This document shows positions 21,990 to 28,429 of a DNA stretch of 35,645 nt, piece after piece (the first letter of the stretch is position 1; every line of letters begins with the position of its first letter). The notes under the pieces were generated by a model. The model was not told the DNA's origin. It saw only the letters and a list, made by a program, of their open reading frames with translations, and did no database searches. The DNA lies in NCBI GenBank assembly GCA_945890495.1, contig CAMDCO010000021.1:1-35645 (forward strand), read 5' to 3'. This DNA comes from Bordetella parapertussis. Lineage in GTDB: Bacteria; Pseudomonadota; Gammaproteobacteria; Burkholderiales; Thiobacillaceae. The position numbers and the translations under genes are program-made.

Positions 21990-22316
21990 ATGTCTTTCGA
22001 AGATAGGAAATGCGCCTTTTGCCAGGGAAAGGGAAGGGATCCTTACCGGGTCCTTTCCGAATTGGCTTCGTGCCCCGTTTGTTTGGGGCGCGGGGTGGTA
22101 CGGGTTCCGAGCCCGCATGTAGCTTGTGCGCACTGCTCAGGATCGGGCGCTATCAAGGCGTTGACCTGTACGGTGTGTTCTGGCAAGGGGGTTGTGGCCG
22201 CGCCCGTCGGCCCCGTGGTGAGGTGCCCAACCTGCAAAGGCGACGGTCATGACCACGGTAATTGGGCGATGCCCTGTTTAGGATGCCACGGTTTTGGTTG
22301 GATTCAACCGAGCTGA
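21990..22316 (+). CDS. Stand-alone DnaJ-type zinc-finger protein in the gas vesicle operon
   Basis: This encodes 108 residues with six C-x-x-C-x-G-x-G motifs: CAFCQGKG, CPVCLGRG, CAHCSGSG, CTVCSGKG, CPTCKGDG and CLGCHGFG. DnaJ itself has four, binding two zinc ions; six would allow three. No J domain or C-terminal substrate domain is present. Such zinc modules bind unfolded protein or act as thiol-disulfide helpers. It lies between gvpC and gvpN, 43 bases after the former and 25 before the latter, so it is co-transcribed with shell genes. I know no gas vesicle gene symbol for it. Confidence 0.85.
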   Translation: MSFEDRKCAFCQGKGRDPYRVLSELASCPVCLGRGVVRVPSPHVACAHCSGSGAIKALTCTVCSGKGVVAAPVGPVVRCPTCKGDGHDHGNWAMPCLGCHGFGWIQPS

Positions 22317-22341
22317 TGGTTTTGAATGATGGAGTCTGAGA

Positions 22342-23328
22342 ATGAATCTTACAGTGATGACAAGCGTGAATGATGACGGAGTTGTGCCTGAAGCGAGTTC
22401 TGAATTTGTCGTGACGAGTTATGTTCGTGAAATTACTGAGCGCGCTTTAAGTTACCTCAATGCGGGATATCCCGTTCACTTTGCCGGCCCTTCGGGTACG
22501 GGCAAGACGACTTTTGCCTTCCACCTGGCCGCGCAATGGGGAAAACCGGTCACGCTGGTGCATGGTAACGACGAGTTTGGCAGCTCTGATCTGACGGGCA
22601 GTAATGACGCGGGGTTCCGGCGCAACAAGGTTGTTGACAATTACATCCATTCCGTGCTCAAGACGGAAGAGGAGATGCGTCGGATCTGGGTCGACAACCG
22701 GCTGACGACGGCTTGCCGTAACGGCGACACGCTGATCTACGACGAGTTCAATCGATCGCGCCCGGAGGCCAACAATGTCCTTCTGTCCGTGCTGGCGGAA
22801 GGGATATTGAATCTGCCTGCGCTGCGCACGGAGGGCGAAGGTTACTTGGATGTTCATCCGGCATTCAGGGCCATATTTACCTCAAATCCGGAGGAATATG
22901 CGGGCACTCACAAGACCCAAGATGCCTTGATGGATCGCATGATTACCATCAAGCTGGATCATCCGGATCGTGACACGGAATTGAGAATCGTCAAGGCCAA
23001 GTCCGGATTGCCGTCGGACGAGGCCGGATATGTAACCGACATCATCCGGGAGCTTCGGGGCGAGGGAGACAACAAGAGCCGTCCGAGTTTGCGTGCCGGC
23101 ATTGCCATCAGCCGTATTATCCAGCAGGCAGGCGTTTTGCCTCGCTTCGGTGACAGGGTATTCCACAATGTTTGCTATGATGTGCTGAGCATGGAGACCG
23201 CGAAGGTTCAGCATGCGGGTCGTTCTCTCTTCCATGAGATGGTGGATAGCGTGATCAAGAAGATCTGTCCCCCTCACGGGGTGTCGGATGCAAGAAAAAT
23301 GAAGGACAAACTCAAAATTGCGGGGTGA
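22342..23328 (+). CDS. gvpN: Gas vesicle AAA+ ATPase GvpN (MoxR type)
   Basis: This encodes 328 residues. Walker A GPSGTGKTT starts near residue 49, preceded by YPVHFAG. HGNDEFGSSDLTGSN follows. Walker B is TLIYDEFNRSRPEANNVLLSVLAEG, and the sensor region is AIFTSNPEEYAG with QDALMDRMITI. These blocks are diagnostic of GvpN, which is needed for vesicles to grow from small bicones to full cylinders. Between gvpC/zinc-finger and gvpV, the order gvpA-C-N-V matches other bacterial loci. Confidence 0.96.
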   Translation: MNLTVMTSVNDDGVVPEASSEFVVTSYVREITERALSYLNAGYPVHFAGPSGTGKTTFAFHLAAQWGKPVTLVHGNDEFGSSDLTGSNDAGFRRNKVVDNYIHSVLKTEEEMRRIWVDNRLTTACRNGDTLIYDEFNRSRPEANNVLLSVLAEGILNLPALRTEGEGYLDVHPAFRAIFTSNPEEYAGTHKTQDALMDRMITIKLDHPDRDTELRIVKAKSGLPSDEAGYVTDIIRELRGEGDNKSRPSLRAGIAISRIIQQAGVLPRFGDRVFHNVCYDVLSMETAKVQHAGRSLFHEMVDSVIKKICPPHGVSDARKMKDKLKIAG

Positions 23329-23334
23329 TTTGCC

Positions 23335-23661
23335 ATGACTGCGAAAAGTAACAGGCCACCAAGAAATCTGTCCGACATCAAGACGCATGCGGGTCGGGCG
23401 GGCATCAGTGATCGGTCGTATGCGAACTATTTTCAAATGGGGGCGCTGGAGCTGGAGCGCTGGCGTCGAGAGCGGGAGAAAGAGGCGGCTACCCGGCGCA
23501 TCGACGAGATCAATCGCCGTATCGGTGAGATAGAAACAGAAATGTCTCCGTTGCTGGAAGGTGTGGGCCTCCTTAAGGTAGAATCGACCGTTACTTCCGG
23601 TGCGAATGTTTTACGAAACGCAGCAGTGGCGTCTCGGCGCGGCGTTCATTTTAAGTACTGA
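23335..23661 (+). CDS. gvpV: Probable gas vesicle protein GvpV
   Basis: This encodes 108 residues, six bases after gvpN. The pattern RNLSDIKTHAGRAG, then Y-x-x-Y-F-x-M-x-x-LELERWRREREKEAATRRIDEINRRIGEIETEM, matches the small GvpV proteins I remember from cyanobacterial and enterobacterial loci: a short basic N-terminus followed by a long charged coiled coil. The position after gvpN agrees. Its biochemical role is not known. The family assignment is from memory and should be tested. Confidence 0.7.
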   Translation: MTAKSNRPPRNLSDIKTHAGRAGISDRSYANYFQMGALELERWRREREKEAATRRIDEINRRIGEIETEMSPLLEGVGLLKVESTVTSGANVLRNAAVASRRGVHFKY

Positions 23662-23670
23662 AAGGGTTTT

Positions 23671-23859
23671 ATGGCCTCCGTGCTCACCAGTCGCCATATC
23701 CGCACCATGCGGATGGCGAGGAGTTATCGCTCGTGTAGAGGTTCGACGGGTATTTCGCAACGCCCTCTCGATCTGGGGCGTATCTGTATGGAGATGTCGC
23801 GCTGCCTGTTCCGGATGGGGGAGTTTCGTTACCACCAAGGGATAAAACATGTCCGTTAA
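23671..23859 (+). CDS. Possible small basic protein between gvpV and gvpF1
   Basis: This encodes 62 residues from an ATG at 23671 with AAAGGG just upstream. It is rich in Arg, Met and Cys, and GC at third codon positions is fairly high, like the neighbours. It overlaps the start of the next gvpF by 11 bases, a coupling typical of this operon. Without it there would be a 187-base gap in an otherwise tightly packed unit. No family is recognised. A degraded gene or chance frame remains possible. Confidence 0.4.
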   Translation: MASVLTSRHIRTMRMARSYRSCRGSTGISQRPLDLGRICMEMSRCLFRMGEFRYHQGIKHVR

Positions 23860-24643
23860 GCTGGGCGATGCGATGGGAAAGTTCATCTATGCCTTGATCG
23901 ACGCACCCAAAGGGGATCAGATCTTCAAGGTGCGCGGGATTAGTGACACGGCGGTTTATGCAATCGCGGAAGGCAAGGTCGCGGCGGTGGTCAGTGATAT
24001 CCCCAACCCGCGTGTCCGCCCGGAGCGGCGCAACCTGATGGCACACCGTGCGGTATTGCATCATCTGATGGAGACCTGTTCCGCTGTGCTGCCCATGCGC
24101 TTCGGCGTTGTGGCCAGTAGCGGGCCGTCTGTTCGCGGACTACTGGCGAACAACGCAGAGCCGATTGCCGATCAGGCCGAGCGCGTGTCTGGCCGGGTGG
24201 AGATGGGGCTGCGGGTGACATGGGATGTTGGCAACATCTATGAGTATTTTGTCAGCACGCATCCCATATTGCGCGAGGCGCGTGACCGCATGTTGGCGGC
24301 AGGCAACCGGGCCGGGCGCGAGGAAAAAATCGAGATTGGCCGCCTTTATAACGAATTGGTTGATGAGGCGCGCAAGAAATACAGCGAGCGCGTGACGGAA
24401 GTGTTGCGTGATTATTGCGAAGAGATTGTTGAAAACCCTCCCAAGAAGGATACCGATGTCATGAATCTGGCCTGTCTGGTTGACAGAAAGGGCCTACCTG
24501 ATTTCGAAAAAGGGGTCTTCGCGGCCTCCAAGCTGTTCAATAACGACTACCTTTTCGATTACTCCGGTCCGTGGGCACCGCATAATTTCGTGGCGCTGGA
24601 TCTGCATGCCCCGCAGGCTAAAAAGTCGAAAAAGGATCACTAA
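23849..24643 (+). CDS. gvpF1: Gas vesicle protein GvpF/GvpL family (third copy)
   Basis: This encodes 264 residues. GKFIYALIDAP at the N-terminus, VLPMRFGVV in the middle and YSGPWAPHNFVAL near the end are the shared GvpF/L blocks. A long helical part (REARDRMLAAGNRAGREEKIEIG, then LVDEARKKYSERVTEVL) follows the first domain. A Lys-rich tail (KKSKKDH) closes it. Location before gvpG is the canonical place for GvpF, a GvpA-binding assembly factor. It differs from the two copies in the regulatory operon, so the three are probably not redundant. Confidence 0.93.
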   Translation: MSVKLGDAMGKFIYALIDAPKGDQIFKVRGISDTAVYAIAEGKVAAVVSDIPNPRVRPERRNLMAHRAVLHHLMETCSAVLPMRFGVVASSGPSVRGLLANNAEPIADQAERVSGRVEMGLRVTWDVGNIYEYFVSTHPILREARDRMLAAGNRAGREEKIEIGRLYNELVDEARKKYSERVTEVLRDYCEEIVENPPKKDTDVMNLACLVDRKGLPDFEKGVFAASKLFNNDYLFDYSGPWAPHNFVALDLHAPQAKKSKKDH

Positions 24644-24668
24644 CAACTGATCATGCGCGGCGGCTTTT

Positions 24669-24959
24669 GTGCTCATCGTAGACGACATCCTGCTATCCCC
24701 TTATCGGGGACTCATTTGGATCTTCAAGGAGATTCACCACATTGCCGAGGAAGAACTTAACGGGGAGGCTGACAGTATCCGGGCGGCGCTCACCGAGTTG
24801 TACATGCAACTGGAGACGGGCCAGATCACGGAAGAGGCGTTTGACGCACAGGAAGCCGTTTTGCTTGAGCGCCTCGACGCCTTGGAGGCCGACGAAGAGG
24901 ATGCCGGTTGGGGTGATGAAAACATTTCCGGCGGGGATGATGACCAGGAACCCCGATGA
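24669..24959 (+). CDS. gvpG: Gas vesicle protein GvpG
   Basis: This encodes 96 residues from a GTG at 24669. The start MLIVDDILLSPYRGLIWIFKEIHHIAEEEL, with the following helical ALTELYMQLETGQITEEAFDAQEAVLLERLD, is typical of GvpG. That family is a small, acidic, mainly helical accessory assembly protein. The tail is strongly acidic. It overlaps the ATPase gene by ATGA. Confidence 0.9.
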   Translation: MLIVDDILLSPYRGLIWIFKEIHHIAEEELNGEADSIRAALTELYMQLETGQITEEAFDAQEAVLLERLDALEADEEDAGWGDENISGGDDDQEPR

Positions 24960-26872
24960 TCCTCCCTCCTTTTCTCAGCGTTCCCTCCCTCCGGCTCTTA
25001 TTCTTTGGCGGTAAGGGCGGCGTTGGCAAGACAACCTGTGCGGTCGCCGCTGCACTGGATATCGCCAGGTGTCGTCCGGCTGAAAGGCTCCTGCTCTTAT
25101 CCACCGACCCGGCCCATTCCGTCCGGGACGCGTTGGCCGATCTGCAAGCTCCCGCCAATCTGGAGGTCATTGAGCTGGATGCGGCCGCGATGCTCCAGGC
25201 ATTCAGGACTCGCCATGAGGCCTCGTTGCGCGAAATTGCCGAACGGGGCACCTTTCTCGATGAGGACGATATCCGGGGACTGATGGATCTATCGCTCCCC
25301 GGCATGGACGAGCTGGTGGCCTATCTGGAGATGTCGCAGTGGCTGGAAGCAGGGCGCTATGACTGTCTGGTGGTCGATACCGCGCCGACAGGCCATACCC
25401 TGCGGTTACTCGAAATGCCGGATCTGGTGCGGCGATGGCTTGGGGCCCTTGATGTCTTGTTGGCAAAGCATCGATTTATGCGCCAGCGCTTTGCCGGAAA
25501 CAAGACCCTCGATCACCTCGATCATTTTCTGCTGGGACTCTCCGAATCCCTGAAGGTGATGGACAACCTGCTCCATGATCGGGCGCATTGTCTGTTCGTG
25601 CCAGTCATGTTGGCCGAGACGATGAGTGTGGAAGAGACGCTCGATCTGGTCGGTGAATTGGACAAGAAACATATTCCGGTCACCGATCTGGTCGTCAATC
25701 GCCGGATGCCGGACAACGATTGCCCTGTGTGTCGAGCCGAGCGGAATCGCCAGGATGCCGCCCTCGAAGCGGCGCGAAATATACTGCCGGAACTCCGCTT
25801 CTGGACCTTGCCGATGCTTGCGGAAGAACCTCGGGGCGGGGCTCTGCGCGGATTGTGGCCGCAGGTGCATCCGTTGGGCGAGATCGACCACCGGAACGGT
25901 TCAGCCGATATTCCTGTCCGGATTGAATCTCCGGCGCCCTGCCCGCCTGCGGATTTGCGCTTGCTGATGTTTGCCGGCAAGGGCGGGGTTGGCAAAACCA
26001 CGCTGGCATGTGCCACGGCATTACAGCTGCGTGCCGCCTATCCTTCCGCGCGCATCCTTCTGTTTTCCTCGGATCCCGCCCACTCGCTGGCCGATTGCAT
26101 GGGCCAGCCGATCGGGGGAAAGCCCATTGCCATACGACCCGGGCTGGATGCCCAGGAGATCGATGCCGATGTCACCTTTTCCAAGGTACGGAGCAACTAC
26201 CGGAAAGAGTTGGAGCACTTCCTCCACAAGACCATGCCCAATCTGGATCTGACCTTCGATCGTCAGGTGATGGAACATTTGCTGGACCTCGCGCCGCCGG
26301 GACTGGACGAGATCATGGCGTTGACCGCCGTTATGGATCATCTCAACGGCGACGCCTACGACCTCGTCGTGTTGGACGCGGCCCCGAGCGGACATCTGAT
26401 TCGGCTCCTCGAAATGCCCCAGATTATTGAGGACTGGCTGAAGCTGTTCTTTGGCATGCTGCTGAAATACCGCAATGTCATGCGCTTGCCGCACCTCTCC
26501 GGGCAGCTCGTCGATTTGTCCAAAAAGCTCAAGGCGCTGCGGGCCCTGCTGGCCGATCCGTCGCGCTCGGCACTGTATGCGGTTACCTTGCCTACGGCCA
26601 TGGCGATCGAAGAAACCCTAGACCTGCTGGCCACCCTGCGGCGGCTCGATATCTCGGTGCCCTGTTTGTTCATCAATCAGATCACCCCGCCGAGCGACTG
26701 CGCGCTGTGTGCCGCCCTGCACCGGCGGGAGACCATCCAGTTGCAGCGTGCCCAATCCGGTTTCGCCGCACAAAGGCAAATCCGGATATTTCGTCAGACG
26801 GAGCCAAGGGGGCCGGAAACGCTTGAGATACTGGGGCAAGCCCTCTACACTTGTAGGCTTCACGCGAAATGA
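24956..26872 (+). CDS. Tandem ArsA/Get3-like ATPase in the gas vesicle operon
   Basis: This encodes 638 residues, two homologous halves. Each has a deviant Walker A (GKGGVGKTT, about residues 20 and 342). Each has an ArsA-type switch, DTAPTGHTLRLLEMP in half one and the altered DAAPSGHLIRLLEMP in half two. Each also has a C-x-x-C pair (CPVC, CALC) as in Get3, where it binds zinc at the dimer interface. STDPAHS and SSDPAHS are the switch I blocks. Get3 shields hydrophobic membrane segments; ArsA drives arsenite export. With no arsenic genes nearby, a subunit-handling role is more likely. It overlaps gvpG and gvpA2. Position resembles gvpW in Serratia, but I do not assert homology. Confidence 0.9.
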   Translation: MILPPFLSVPSLRLLFFGGKGGVGKTTCAVAAALDIARCRPAERLLLLSTDPAHSVRDALADLQAPANLEVIELDAAAMLQAFRTRHEASLREIAERGTFLDEDDIRGLMDLSLPGMDELVAYLEMSQWLEAGRYDCLVVDTAPTGHTLRLLEMPDLVRRWLGALDVLLAKHRFMRQRFAGNKTLDHLDHFLLGLSESLKVMDNLLHDRAHCLFVPVMLAETMSVEETLDLVGELDKKHIPVTDLVVNRRMPDNDCPVCRAERNRQDAALEAARNILPELRFWTLPMLAEEPRGGALRGLWPQVHPLGEIDHRNGSADIPVRIESPAPCPPADLRLLMFAGKGGVGKTTLACATALQLRAAYPSARILLFSSDPAHSLADCMGQPIGGKPIAIRPGLDAQEIDADVTFSKVRSNYRKELEHFLHKTMPNLDLTFDRQVMEHLLDLAPPGLDEIMALTAVMDHLNGDAYDLVVLDAAPSGHLIRLLEMPQIIEDWLKLFFGMLLKYRNVMRLPHLSGQLVDLSKKLKALRALLADPSRSALYAVTLPTAMAIEETLDLLATLRRLDISVPCLFINQITPPSDCALCAALHRRETIQLQRAQSGFAAQRQIRIFRQTEPRGPETLEILGQALYTCRLHAK

Positions 26873-26883
26873 AAGAGGCCTCG

Positions 26884-27105
26884 ATGGAACATGACAATCT
26901 GCATGGGGAAAGACAGCGAGTCTCCCTCTGCGAGGCGCTCGATCGCATACTGAACAAGGGGGCTGTGGTGGTGGCGGATGTCACCATCTCGGTCGCTAAC
27001 ATCGATCTTATCTACTTGAGCCTGCAAGCGCTGGTTACCTCGGTAGAAACGGGGCGGCGATTGAAAGGTGGGGTACCGGCACATGAATCTGCAACACGCA
27101 CCTGA
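26884..27105 (+). CDS. gvpA2: GvpA paralogue (GvpJ/S-type minor shell protein)
   Basis: This encodes 73 residues from the ATG at 26884, with AAAGAGG in front. An ATG at 26869 overlapping the previous stop is an alternative. SLCEALDRILNKGAVVVADVTISVANIDLIYLSLQALVTSVET is a GvpA-fold core with changes in the strands (VTISVANIDLIYLSL against [14 protein letters not shown] of GvpA). Such paralogues (GvpJ, GvpM, GvpS) are low-copy shell or nucleation proteins. Its end overlaps gvpK by 23 bases. Confidence 0.9.
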   Translation: MEHDNLHGERQRVSLCEALDRILNKGAVVVADVTISVANIDLIYLSLQALVTSVETGRRLKGGVPAHESATRT

Positions 27106-27412
27106 TAAGACGGGTTTTCTGGTGAGTGCCCCGGCCAATCGGGCTGCATCCCCGCGCATTGAACTGGATGGCGAGAAGGTGCGAGACGGTTTGGCGCAGC
27201 TTGTGCTGACCCTCATCAAGTTGTTGCACGAACTGCTTGAGCGGCAGGCCATTCAACGCATGGAATCCGGATCGCTGAATGATGAAGAAGTGGAGCGCCT
27301 GGGCCTTGCGATGATGCGCCAGGCCGAGGAACTGGAGCGCATCCGCAAATCGTTCGGTCTGGAAGATTCCGACTTGAACATTGATCTCGGCCCATTGGGC
27401 CGTTTGCTTTGA
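27083..27412 (+). CDS. gvpK: Gas vesicle protein GvpK
   Basis: This encodes 109 residues from the ATG at 27083, with AAAGG and GGGG about ten bases upstream. RIELDGEKVRDGLAQLVLTLIKLLHELLERQAIQRMESGSL and LGLAMMRQAEELERIRKSFGLEDSDLNIDLGPLG are the conserved GvpK blocks. GvpK is an essential small helical assembly protein in most loci. It overlaps the preceding gvpA2 and lies 11 bases before the next gvpA-like gene. The gvpX gene recalled at this point in Serratia is missing. Confidence 0.95.
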   Translation: MNLQHAPDKTGFLVSAPANRAASPRIELDGEKVRDGLAQLVLTLIKLLHELLERQAIQRMESGSLNDEEVERLGLAMMRQAEELERIRKSFGLEDSDLNIDLGPLGRLL

Positions 27413-27423
27413 GGGAGACCATG

Positions 27424-27735
27424 ATGGTTGACAAGAAACGCATGACCCATTCCACCGACAGTACAACGGTGGCCGACCTCCTGGAGCGCATTCTCGACAA
27501 GGGGGTGGTGATCTCGGGCGATATCCGCATCAGACTGGTTGAGGTTGAATTGTTGACCATCGAGATCCGTCTGCTGATCTGTTCGGTCGACAAGGCGGTG
27601 GAAATGGGGCTCGATTGGTGGCACGGCAACCCGGCCTTCGATTCCAAGGCCCGCAACACGCCGCTCGAAAAGCAGGAAATGAGCAGTATCGAGCAGCGAT
27701 TGCAAAGACTAGAGGCGGGCTTGCCGTTGCCGTAA
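27424..27735 (+). CDS. gvpA3: GvpA paralogue with long C-terminal tail (GvpJ-type)
   Basis: This encodes 103 residues from the ATG at 27424; AGGGAG is six bases upstream, while the in-frame ATG at 27421 is too close. The core TVADLLERILDKGVVISGDIRIRLVEVELLTIEIRLLICSVDKAVEMGLDWW is GvpA-like. A polar extension of about 35 residues (EKQEMSSIEQRLQRLEAGLPLP) forms a likely coiled coil. This is the last gene of the operon; no gvpY-like gene follows. The tail suggests a capping or nucleating shell protein. Confidence 0.92.
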   Translation: MVDKKRMTHSTDSTTVADLLERILDKGVVISGDIRIRLVEVELLTIEIRLLICSVDKAVEMGLDWWHGNPAFDSKARNTPLEKQEMSSIEQRLQRLEAGLPLP

Positions 27736-27894
27736 GCGGTCAGCCTTGCCAAGGGGCTTTGCACGGGGCGGCAAGAACCGCCAAACAACAGTAAGATGTC
27801 AGCACCCGAGAGCCGATTCAGTTGAACAAGGGTTGAACCGAGTCGGAGCGGGTGTCGTGGAAACGCATGAACCTGGCGTAACCTGTTAATAAGC

Positions 27895-27970
27895 TGGTGC
27901 CCCCGACACGAATCGAACGTGTGACCCTCCCCTTAGGAGGGGGATGCTCTATCCACTGAGCTACGGAGGC
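27895..27970 (-). tRNA. tRNA-Arg (anticodon CCU)
   Basis: On the minus strand, GCCTCCG (27970-27964) pairs with CGGGGGC before the encoded ACCA (27898-27895). The D arm is GCTC-AGTGGATA-GAGC, and the anticodon stem TCCCC/GGGGA holds the loop CTCCTAA with anticodon CCT at 27937-27935. The T arm is ACACG-TTCGATT-CGTGT. It reads AGG codons. A -10 element, TAGAAT, lies upstream at 27985-27980. The rest of 27736-28039 holds one small hairpin (27767-27782) and nothing else I can support. Confidence 0.97.
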
Positions 27971-28039
27971 GGGGCGTGTATTCTAGCGCAGGGTTGTGGG
28001 TGTTCGTGATCGGGCGTTCGAGATTTTGGGAGTGATTTT

Positions 28040-28429
28040 ATGAGTTACCTGACGGAAGAGGAACGGGGTCGTGTGCGTACGGCCTTGATGGCGCGTCGTG
28101 CCACCTTGCTGGATGAGATCCTTGAGGCCGAGAAGGAAACAGGTGAGACGCAGTTTTCCACCCTGCTGGGCAAACATGGCGGTGACAGCTCGGATGAGGC
28201 GCTGGCGGTGACGCTGGGTGATCTGGCTGCGGCCCGTCTGGACTTGGAATTGGGTGAACTGAGGCAACTGGAGGCGGCTCGTGTGCGCCTAGATGATCTG
28301 GATTTTGGGCGCTGCGAAGAGTGTGGTGAAGGGATCCCGTTGGCGCGTCTTGAGGTCAATCCGGCCGCCAGTCGCTGCACCGTCTGTCAGGGGGGCTTTG
28401 AACGGACTCACGCCGCGCATGTCCGGTAG
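28040..28429 (+). CDS. DksA/TraR-family zinc-finger regulator
   Basis: This encodes 129 residues with an N-terminal helical hairpin (residues about 1-85: TEEERGRVRTALMARRATLLDEI, DLAAARLDLELGELRQLEAARVRL). A four-Cys zinc finger follows: FGRCEECGEGIP with CTVCQ near residues 93-115. DksA-type proteins enter the RNA polymerase secondary channel, often with ppGpp. The acidic coiled-coil tip of true DksA (D-x-x-D-x-A) is not obvious here, so it is better called DksA/TraR-like. It overlaps nadE by 11 bases. Confidence 0.88.
   Translation: MSYLTEEERGRVRTALMARRATLLDEILEAEKETGETQFSTLLGKHGGDSSDEALAVTLGDLAAARLDLELGELRQLEAARVRLDDLDFGRCEECGEGIPLARLEVNPAASRCTVCQGGFERTHAAHVR

Noticed and set aside
27767-27782. 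GGCGG-CAAGAA-CCGCC hairpin as operon terminator after gvpA3
   Set aside because: The stem is only five pairs and neither strand has a T tract after it, so a terminator call is not supported.
28293-28418. N-terminal extension of nadE
   Set aside because: The extra 42 residues overlap the zinc-finger coding part of the DksA-like gene in another frame and have no NadE similarity.
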